This document shows positions 55,323 to 64,000 of a DNA stretch of 64,000 nucleotides, in pieces (positions within the stretch are counted from its first letter, which is position 1; each line of letters starts with the position of its first letter). The stretch lies in contig NW_022985721.1 in the NCBI RefSeq assembly GCF_902459465.1, forward strand, positions 1 through 64,000, written 5' to 3'. Source of the stretch: Asterias rubens. Taxonomy: Eukaryota > Echinodermata > Asteroidea > Forcipulatida > Asteriidae. The notes under the pieces were generated by a model that had not been told where the DNA came from, made no database searches, and was given only the letters and a program-made list of their open reading frames with translations. The position numbers and the translations under genes are program-made.

Positions 55323-55904
55323 GTTAAATCATCATAGTTCCACTCTGGATCTACCGATATCATCAACACAGCAACAGCCCTCTTCCCCCTAAGCCACAAA
55401 TTCTGAATACCACTTGTTGTACTCAGTTGCCATAGCAACGCCCAAAGGTCTATAACTCTGCCTAAATCATCACATGTGCAGACCCCCTGCTTGGGTGTAA
55501 CAAGTACAACACTAGTGATTGATCAAACCATAGACCTTACTCTTTGATCAAACAAAGAGCTTCCAAACTGTAGTTTATGACACTGCATTAAACAAAATTC
55601 TTCCAACACTGTGCAAAAGATTCCTACATGAGGAAATATTGACATAGAGAGCCTGGTCATGTTTGTTTATGAAAAAAAAAAAATGAAAAAAAAAAAAAAA
55701 TGCAGCAAAGTTTCAATATGGAGATTTCGGTTTTATTTTTAGTGATCAATCATACATGTACATGAAATAACAAATTTTGACTTAATTTTTTGAGTGAGTC
55801 GCGAGAATATACTGAAGAAATTCTATCATTTTCAGAATCTAAGTACCTTGTCATTAGTTTTTTGCTGAAACAATCAAAATCAGTTGTTACATTAGTTTTT
55901 TTTT

Positions 55905-55953
55905 AGATAGGGGGCCTCCCTTTTTTATTAAGAAAAAGGGAGGCACCCTATTT
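55905..55953. repeat. Strong 19-bp hairpin
   Basis: AGATAGGGGGCCTCCCTTTT pairs with AAAAAGGGAGGCACCCTATT (one mismatch) around attaag. It is isolated, with no flanking gene signal. Confidence 0.8.
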
Positions 55954-56941
55954 AAAAATATGTCTTTTTCAGATAGAAATATTTCACACAAAGAATGATT
56001 CTAGTATGAACTTCATAATCAGTATGCTTTCAGACAAAACTAAAACATGTATTTTTTATCCTGATAGTACCTTTCGGTGATTTAGTTTATTTATTTTGTT
56101 TTTCAAAAGGTAAACTCCTGCTGGAGGTTGACATTGTAAACTGCAGAGAAAAACCCCCCCAGAATAACCTCAAAACCCTAAGTAAAGCCTCAGGCAAAGT
56201 CACACAATACAGGTCATTCAAGCACTGTTCTTGTAAATAACTTTTCCTTTTCACATTTTCTTATATTAGTTCATCATTTCATCATGTATGGGCTATGTGT
56301 GGCCATGTTATGTTCCGGCCATGTTATGTTTTGTCCATTTGAAGGGAAGGTTTATGTTTGGTAATCACTCAAACAATTAATGGCAAAACAAATTTACTTG
56401 ATTAGAAATAAAGCAGACCAGATTTCGATAATACACAGCATTTTGGGAGTCATTTCACTTTAAAGTAGAGAGGTAATGAAAAAAGATATGAGTTTTTATT
56501 TTTTACTAAAATTTGAATTTGAGAGACATTTCTGCCGCAAAAATGCTGCACCTCCTTTAAAAACAATATTTTCACAAGATAAATTTATTGTAAAAATCTA
56601 TATCAGGCTGAAACAATTCCCCTATTTTATAGGAAAAATTCACTTGTTCAGTTAAAAAATAAAAATAAAAATGCACTAAAAAATGTTTAGATAATCTCAA
56701 ATTTAGTAAATTTCTTTGAACATGGATCTTTCTCTTCAAAAGGCGTTGACTGGTTGGCGGTACGGTTGGCTGTACGTGAGTGTGACTTTTTTTCTACTTC
56801 TCAGTTCACATCCTGAGGAATATTTTGATGTTATGATTCGATTTGGTTGTGATATAGTTTATTATGATAACATTTATGTCTCACACCTAATGCACTGTGA
56901 TGATCTGATACGATTTTGGTGTGTAAACTCCTGAGCAGTCT

Positions 56942-57327
56942 TTAAAGGCAGTGGACACTATTGGTAATTACTCAAGATAACTATTAGCATAAAACCTTAC
57001 TTGGTAACGAGTAATGGGGAGAGGTTGATAGCAGAAAACATTGTGAGAAATGTCTCCCTCTGAAGTGGAGTAGTTTTCGAGAAAGAAGTAATTTTCCACG
57101 AATTTGATTTCAAGACCTCAGATTTAGAATTTGAGGTCTCAAAATCAAGCATCTGAAAGCACACAACTTCGTGTGACAAGGGTGTTTTTTCTTTCATTGT
57201 TATCTCGCAACTTCGACGACCGATTGAGCTCAAATTTTCACAGGTTTGTTATTTTATGCATATGTTAAGATACACCAAGTGAGAAGACTGGTCTTTGACA
57301 ATTACCAACAGTGTCCAGTGTCTTTAA
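56942..57327. repeat. MITE family A, complete copy
   Basis: TTAA at 56942-56945 and 57324-57327, ends AGGCAGTGGACAC and GTGTCCAGTGTCT. Confidence 0.92.
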
Positions 57328-57378
57328 AGGGCAAGTATACCTTTGGGAAGAGTGGTTGAAAGCGTGTTAGGATGATTT

Positions 57379-57709
57379 TTAAAGGCACTGGACACCATTG
57401 GTTATCACTCATACTATGTAATGAGCAATTGAGACAGCTGTTGAAGAGCTGTTGATGATATAAAACATGAGAAACAGCTCCCTCTGAAGTAACATAGTTT
57501 TTGAGGCAGAGGTAATTTCTCACCCAAATATTCAGACCTGAAGCCTTTTATTTTAGGCATCTGGACACAAAGTTTTGGCAAAAAGGATGTCTTTTCTTTC
57601 ATTATTCTCTTGCAACGTCGAAGACCAATTAAGTCCAAATTCTCATAATTGTTATTTTTTTGCAGGATACTGGTCTTTGTTAACTACTAAAGGTGTCCAG
57701 TGCCTTTAA
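57379..57709. repeat. MITE family A variant, complete copy
   Basis: TTAA at 57379-57382 and 57706-57709, ends AGGCACTGGACACC and GGTGTCCAGTGCCT. It is 51 bases from the previous copy and diverged in the centre. Confidence 0.9.
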
Positions 57710-58636
57710 ACACACATTTGTATGGTTGGCTTATTTTTATAATACAGTATTATTTGGAATAAGATCAACACTGGGAAGTCAATCCCAATAAAGCATTAAG
57801 AGCTTCACACTTTTCTTTGATGACAGAAGTTTGGCCAGAATATCTGTTTAATTGGATATTTTCCTACACCACACAACAGAACACAATGAATAAGAAGAAT
57901 TCTAATAATGATGTGCTTTGTGTTATAAAATACACTGACACACATGTATAGTGTATTCATTTTATGACAATTTTATTCATGAATTTGGAATTATGTGATC
58001 TGGAGTTAGAAGTGTGTGACTCAATGACGCACTCCCCAAATTATCAGAGCAGCATCTCCCTTGGACGGCAGCCAACTGCCAACTGCGTTTCTCAGATTAT
58101 TTGACTTGTGTTATCTGCCGTCCATAGCAAACAATCGATGTTTAGAATTTAAACATATTGCTGACTACGACAGTAAGTAAGATGACTGCGTGGACGAGCT
58201 ACCCACGAAGTTACCCCATGGCTTTCTGCATATAAATGTACGGCTGTTCAAATATACTTAGTGCAGGCATCACTTAACTCTCCTCATGCCCAACTGGAGA
58301 TACACCGAAAAAGACTTCCTCAGTGTTTGAGGTATTAACCAGGGTTGCAACTCACTTTGGAGTACGTTCCAACGCTTTCTATGAGTTTGTACTTTTGCAA
58401 CCTTTTAACTAATGGAGACAATTTATTGCCCTTGTTTCAACATCTATAAACTGTGTCTGTAAAGTGTCACTGAAAATATCATGCTTTAATTCTTTATATG
58501 TTTTTATTATGATTGTTTTAACAGCTAGTACACAAAGTGGGATCTTTAGCACAAAATCTTTGTCTAGAGAGTATAGGCAGAGAAATATACCAACTGCACC
58601 AGAGAACATTGAGCAACTATCAAAACTATGTGACAC

Positions 58637-58780
58637 GGCTGTCCAGTGGTTAGACTGCAGGATTTGCAAACACAAGGTTGAGGGTTCAAATCTTCCCAAG
58701 CTTACCATTGCTTTCACAATGACTACAATAACTGAATCACAATTTCTTGGTTGTGTAATTAATAAGCATAGACATTAGGC
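58637..58780 (+). mobile_element. tRNA-like SINE, diverged family
   Basis: gctgtccagtggttagactg (A-box-like) and aggttgagggttcaaatctt (B-box-like) lie about 35 bases apart. The downstream body differs from the 50008 family. Confidence 0.6.
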
Positions 58781-58969
58781 CAATCAGACTAACCAGTTTA
58801 AAAGGATTACCTCAGGTCAGAAATTTAAAACAAGCAGATTTGTGACTCTGTTGTGTGCAAAGATTTCAACCAGTCCTATACAAAAAGCTGGGTTTTTTTT
58901 TCTATGAGATTTACAGGGCAGGAGCGTGTGCTTAAGACGAGCAGTTTTTTTTTATTGTACAATTGGCAG

Positions 58970-59125
58970 GGGTACAGCAAGGTGGGTGTGGCAGGGGAAC
59001 AGCAAGGGTGGGTGTGGCAGGGGTACAGCAAGATGGGTGTGCCAGGGGAACAGCAAGGTGGGTGTGGCAGGAGTACAGCAAGGGTGGGTGTGGCAGGGGT
59101 ACAGCAAGGGTGGGTTGGGCAAGGG
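58970..59125 (+). repeat. 26-bp minisatellite
   Basis: About six units of ggggtacagcaagggtgggt plus gtggca, with gaacagc/gtacagc alternation. Glycine/tryptophan-rich frames here are artefacts of the repeat. Confidence 0.93.
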
Positions 59126-59764
59126 GCAAAACAGAGGGTGAGCTCAACAAGATATTGCTATTGTACAGGGACTTAGCAAGGGTACATAACAGGGGTGCAT
59201 GGTTATTTTAGATACAAGCATTTCATGGCAAAGTAGGGGTTGATTTGTATTGAACTACAATGTACATTGTACAGCATGCACATAAATGTCATTTTACATG
59301 CGTTGCCTTAACACCAGCGCTTTTGGCACACAATCTGAGCTTTCCGGCACAGGACTGCGGGACAGTCAATCATAAAATGTTTGCAGTTTTATGAAAAGTC
59401 ATTCCAATAGTCTGTAGTCTACAGCATCAATCAACAAAATATTAAAAAGAAAGGCACCATGAAGGCAACTTGTTAAAGGCCACCGACTTGCTTTATATTC
59501 AGTCCACTTTATTGTGATCTTAAAAGTCACCATGCATGTCAAACTACCCACCAACGACCAGACCAGCAAGGTCGTAAAATCAAGTCAAATCTCAGAAATA
59601 CAATAAAAGGGCAGCCAGCAATTTTGGCTTACAATATAACCAACGTCATTGTAACGCAATAAAAAGGGCTGGATGTTTGATACTGTTCGGTATATGTAGA
59701 CAGTCTTTGACAGACAAAATCAGCAGTATGTACAAGCAGGTTTATCTGAAGATTATCACGTTTG

Positions 59765-60156
59765 TTAAAGGCAGTGGACACTATGGGTAATTACTCAAAA
59801 TAATTATTAGCATAAAACTTTACTTGGTAACGAGTAATAGGGAGAGGTTGATGGTATAAAACGTTGTAATAAACGGCTCCCTCTGAAGTGACATAGTTGT
59901 CAAGAAAGAAGTATTTTTCCACGAATTTGATTTAGAGACCTCAAGTTTAGATATTGAGGTCATGAATGATGAAATCAACCATCTAAAAGCACACAACTTC
60001 AGGTGACAAGGGTGTTTTTTCTTGCATTATTATCTCGCAACTTCGACGACCGATTGAGCTCAAATTTTCACTGGTCTGTTATTTTATGTATATGTTGAGA
60101 TACACTAAGTGAGAAGACTGGTCTTTGACAATTACCAATAGTGCCCACTGTCTTAA
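59765..60156. repeat. MITE family A, complete copy
   Basis: TTAA at 59765-59768 and 60153-60156, ends AGGCAGTGGACAC and GTGCCCACTGTC. Confidence 0.92.
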
Positions 60157-60514
60157 AGGGCCTCAACCTCAATAGGTAGACGCCCCCGAGAAGCTCAAAA
60201 TGGAAATTTTTTAAGGGCGGTTGTGGAACAGGCATTTTCACCTCATGAAATGTGCGTCACTCATAAAAATAAAAACCTGTAGGTTCTGTTCAGAGGGTCA
60301 TTATCCAGGGATTTTTTTGTATATAGAAATGAGCGAGCCTTTCATTATTATACCCATGTATGGCTAATTAACCACATGATGGACATACATAATGGAGAAA
60401 TTGCTTTAATGCATGATGGCATTTTGCCAGACACGCTTGTTACATTAGATCATCATCTTGTACTTATCATTGTAAATTTTGTTTGCTTTATTGTTGGTTT
60501 AGGAATAATGTTTT

Positions 60515-60605
60515 TGACTCTTTTTTAATCTAGTAAAGCACTCAGTGACTGGTTCGATGCTGGGTGCTGTATAAATCCTGCTTATTATTATTATAATTAT
60601 TTTAT
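60515..60605 (+). mobile_element. LINE-like 3' tail
   Basis: ctgggtgctgtataaatcct followed by an imperfect (TTA)n run resembles the end of non-LTR elements. Too short for a coding match. Confidence 0.45.
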
Positions 60606-60702
60606 GCCATATTCATGACAGGTAATATTTTAATGGTTTTAGCAGTTAATAATCCAACGACTTTTGATTTTTCTTCAATCTATCTCAATGTAGCCCATGA
60701 AG

Positions 60703-60929
60703 TTATTTATATTAAGAACTAGAGGGCGCACTACCCTAATTTACGCTGCCCCACGTGCGCCCATAACGCAAGTTGTAAAAACAGCATCGCATAGCATGCA
60801 TTTATCATTCACACATGGCGTGTACCTCATATTCAAAAGGCGTACAGCGTTCATGGCGCACATCCTTTCGGTCCCGTCGCATTTGTGCATGCAGCATCAC
60901 CAGTGCGCCTTCTAGTTCTTAAATATAAC
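60703..60929. repeat. MITE with AAGAACTAGAGGGCGCAC ends
   Basis: ttatttatattaagaactag plus agggcgcact at the left, agtgcgccttctagttctta plus aatataac at the right; the arms are inverted with few mismatches. 227 bases, no gene. Confidence 0.88.
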
Positions 60930-61925
60930 TCTATGATGGTAGCCATGCAGACTGAGGCCATAGTAAGACAAGCAGTCAGTTCCCTTGGTAAGAAAGTACA
61001 AATACACGTAGAATCATTGTGTACATTGGGAACCTGACAGAGAATGCTTTTGATTGTTGTTTCTCAATGTTTTCCTGAAGGAAGGTCTCGCTTTATGTAA
61101 TGTTCTCATCCGGAAAGCCCCGCAAGGGCCCAACATTTTAAATGTCAAATCAATGATTGTACACATGTACCACCCCATCAAACAGAATGTGTAATGTATG
61201 TTTATAAATTGCCGACATCAGTTCAGCGAGTGCACTGAGGTGCAATTGCTTCCCAGACAGCGTTGTTAGAATACGTGCAATAAAAGGCAACACAAACAGA
61301 ACAGTTAATGAAACATCGCTTTTCATTCCTATAACGGCTCTACTTACTGATCATGGTCCAGCAAGTGCTTGTCGAAAACAGGGGACAATAGGGAGCTGCC
61401 AAGTAAACAAATTAACAGTTGCTTTTTGTGTTGTAACCATAAGGGGTATTCCAACCGAAACAGCTTTTGGCAACGCCCCTGAATACAAAATCCCTGATGA
61501 ATCTTACTTTAAAGAAAATGCATTTGCAGCAAATGAATTTAAAAACTCTGTCTTTCATATGAAAGTCTTTACAAAATTTAAGATACATGTACAGACACTA
61601 AACATGCAAAAAGGGTTTTCTGAACCTGTAAATACTCCCAGCAGGAAACGGCCTCAATCCCCTTAAATAAACTGATCTGAGTTTATAAAGGATCCACACT
61701 GCCTCAATCCTCCAAAGTCAACCAAGAGTAGTTTACACAGGATCCCTACAGCTACTGCCTCAATACTCAACAAAGATCAACATGAGAGTTACTTAAATAC
61801 AACTGCCTCGGACACGAATATCATCCCTTAATACCGTCCCTTAATCCTTCAAAATCAGCATCCATCCAGATGATTGTAAAAGGCTTGAGAAGGTTAGTTT
61901 TAGGGCAATTTATTTTTTTGCAAAC

Positions 61926-62143
61926 TAGACTTGTGGACAAGTCGTTATATTCATGTCGCGGTGATAGCGAATCGGCTCTCTCGCAACTATCTTGCGAGAC
62001 TGCTGCTCTGCGCAAGACTACTGCTTTCTTCACTGTTTATTAGAGCAGTAGTTTTGCGCAAGCAAGCAATCTCGCGAGATAACTGCGCGAGAGCCGTTTC
62101 GCTATCACCGTGACAGAATTATAACGACTTGTCCACAAGTCTA
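61926..62143. repeat. 218-bp palindromic MITE with TAGACTTGTGGACAAGTCG ends
   Basis: The ends are perfect inverted copies for over 20 bases. The arms continue with ggtgatagcgaa and ggctctc, and the interior keeps ctcgcgaga. A flanking TA at each side would fit a TA target site, but the TA is also part of the palindrome. Confidence 0.9.
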
Positions 62144-62191
62144 TATCGCAAACAGGCAACGATTGACAAGACACAAGCATCTGGAAGAGCT

Positions 62192-62559
62192 TTAAAGACA
62201 CTGACCACTAGCACTATAAGTAATTGTGAAAGACCAGTCTTCTCACTTGTTATGCATAAAATAACAAACCTGTGAAAATTTGAACTCAATTGGTAGTCAA
62301 AGTTGCGAGATAATAATGAAAGAAAAAACACCCTTGTCACTTTCAGATGGTTGATTTCGAGACCTCAAATTCTAAATCTGAGGTCTCAAAATCAAATTCA
62401 CGACGGGAAATTACTTCTTTCTCAAAATTACGTTACTTCAAAGGGAGCCGTTTCTCACAATGTTTTGTACTATCAACAGCTCCCCATTAGTCGTTACCAA
62501 GTATGTTTTTATGCTAATAATTATTTTGAGTAATAACCAATAGTGTCCACTGCCTTTAA
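62192..62559. repeat. MITE family A, complete copy, reverse orientation
   Basis: TTAA at 62192-62195 and 62556-62559, ends AGACACTGACCAC and GTGTCCACTGCCT. Confidence 0.9.
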
Positions 62560-64000
62560 GATTGCACTATTCAGATAAGTCTCTTGTTGACCTGTCTGAC
62601 ATCTGAGTAAGATGCTGATAAGAGTTGGGAGGAGGTAGGAATGCAATCTTTATTTATGAATATTGATCGTTATGAGCATAGATAATAACGTAACCTGTCA
62701 CAACACATTTTGAGCAACAGAACCTGTGTCAGTTCAACGACAGGTCAAAGAAAAAAGCATTTAAAGAAAATTTGCTATACCTTTTTGTTATCAACGTCTA
62801 GAAAATGGGTGGAGCTGCCGAGTTGGATATGGGACGCAGAAGCGCTATGTTTTTCCGTATTCCACTCGCGCTTGTGTGATAACTTATATTATGCTATCAA
62901 AAGCTGCTGTAGGACTCTTACCAAAAGTTTGTATTGCCATTTAATTAGAGGGTGATTAATAATAATAAATAGTCGATATTATAGCGCTTTGTACTTAGTA
63001 AGGGCGTCTCAAAGCTCTGATTACCAAACACTTAAACATAAAACAGGTAGAAGAAAGAATAACAAGAAGTACTATATAAATGGCAACCATAATGTCGAGG
63101 TGTACAGAGCCGAAAAACAAAAACATAAATTAGACAGCGAATACCTACATGCACAAGAACACATTGCATGAAATCAACCTTGAAATGTATTTTTTACAGT
63201 CATATATCCACCCAAAACCATACATTAATGTCAATGTGTAAGGCTGGACTGACAAACAACAGCCTGTATTATAATTGAACTAAGGAAACCTGCAAAAAAA
63301 TGGAGCACAAAATCAACCTTTAATGTATTCAGTTTTATATTCAACGGGGGAAAAAATTCCCCCAAACCTATACATTATGTAGATAAAACTCATAGACTTT
63401 TTAACTTGATCTATTAATGGAATTGCTCTTTCAGTAACCTACTTGCACTGCCTAAATCATAAGGCGCCAGTTCTTAGAACAGGCATTTTTTAAGAAACTG
63501 AAATCTATGTTGTAGTTTCACGGCATTGGCCCGGGTTGGGAATGTGGAGTATGATTCTATGCGTCTGTACAACAAAAAGTTGTATGATTTTTGCCAACAA
63601 GTTAATTCACACAAGAAATGCTTAGCGTGTTAACGTTGTATCTAATTTTTTACAAGGGGTCTATTCAGTGTTCTCCCTAGGATTTTCCAAAATTGTTGGG
63701 CATTCTGAACAATTTTTTGTTAAAGTTTGGCCAAATAGACTGTTGTCTGCTCGGTGTTTACCTAGGATTTAAATGCCCTAGTGTGCATTTTGGAGATGGT
63801 TTTATCCTGATGAATTTTGTGTAATTAGTCTTTTTATTTCTAATGGGCATGCACATTGGACAACATTTGTGCATATATTTGCACGTAAAGCTGCACGTAT
63901 CACATGGATACGCTAGCTTGTGCAAGTGGGTCTGTTGATAAAGGGGAATCTTTACAGAAAAGTCCCTTTCACACGAGAGCAATTAGCAAGGGTCCCTTGC

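Larger units (their letters stand above)
52579..64000. other. PDE4 5' intron or upstream DNA, repeat-rich
   Basis: No exon could be assigned with confidence. 53200-53570 contains dispersed-repeat sequence (its minus strand gggcgccaaggcaatgac resembles gggcaccaaggcaaagacca at 50530). 55670-55700 has A runs. 55700-56940, 57710-58600, 59200-59760 and 62560-64000 show no gene or clear structure, apart from a possible SINE/LINE tail at about 62957-63020 (minus). Confidence 0.55.

Noticed and set aside
58853..59211. Overlapping glycine-rich plus frames and a proline-rich minus frame
   Set aside because: All arise from the 26-bp minisatellite in different frames.

Overview
This is a stretch of animal nuclear genome with small exons, long AT-rich introns, canonical GT/AG splice sites and dense dispersed repeats. 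Nothing in it looks bacterial. The protein matches are metazoan (PDE4, CCDC174, a Ty3/gypsy retrotransposon). The repeat set, especially fold-back elements that begin with a gggcccaattt-type end and elements flanked by TTAA, resembles what I know from echinoderms, most likely a sea star. That placement is inference.

Layout. 1-11540: no exon recognised; microsatellites, fold-back elements, a tandem duplication and one tRNA-derived SINE. 11541-15402: a 5'-truncated, inactivated Ty3/gypsy-type element with protease, reverse transcriptase, RNase H and integrase regions and a probable 3' LTR. 15535-16700: a degenerate GGTCTTGG-type repeat and two long inverted-repeat elements. 16816-19013: two plus-strand exons of a CCDC174-like gene, surrounded by TTAA-flanked miniature elements. 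19014-31019: no coding sequence found. It holds a tRNA-derived SINE, a satellite of about 3.7 kb built on a 48-bp monomer (20777-24488) and two near-identical 130-bp hairpin elements. 31020-52578: thirteen minus-strand coding exons of a PDE4 (dunce-type) cAMP phosphodiesterase, covering UCR1, UCR2, the whole catalytic domain and the C-terminus with stop. The isoform-specific 5' exon or exons lie beyond 52578; weak candidates are listed. 52579-64000: PDE4 5' intron or upstream DNA, mostly repeats.

The two host genes point towards each other (CCDC174-like on plus, PDE4 on minus) with the satellite between them. All PDE4 exon junctions are phase-consistent and give 675 complete codons plus stop in this window. 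The regulatory parts of a long PDE4 isoform are visible: a PKA site in UCR1, the UCR2 region, the metal ligands, the nucleotide-selecting glutamine, and an FQF-type ERK docking motif with an SP site at the C-terminus.

No new enzymatic or defence system was found. The observations most worth a second look are: a D-to-R change inside the PDE4 HD motif; a decoy splice donor made by a tandem duplication; phase-compatible candidate alternative first exons; the palindrome-bearing 48-bp satellite with higher-order structure; and a set of TTAA-targeting miniature elements with nested and abutting insertions that allow relative dating.
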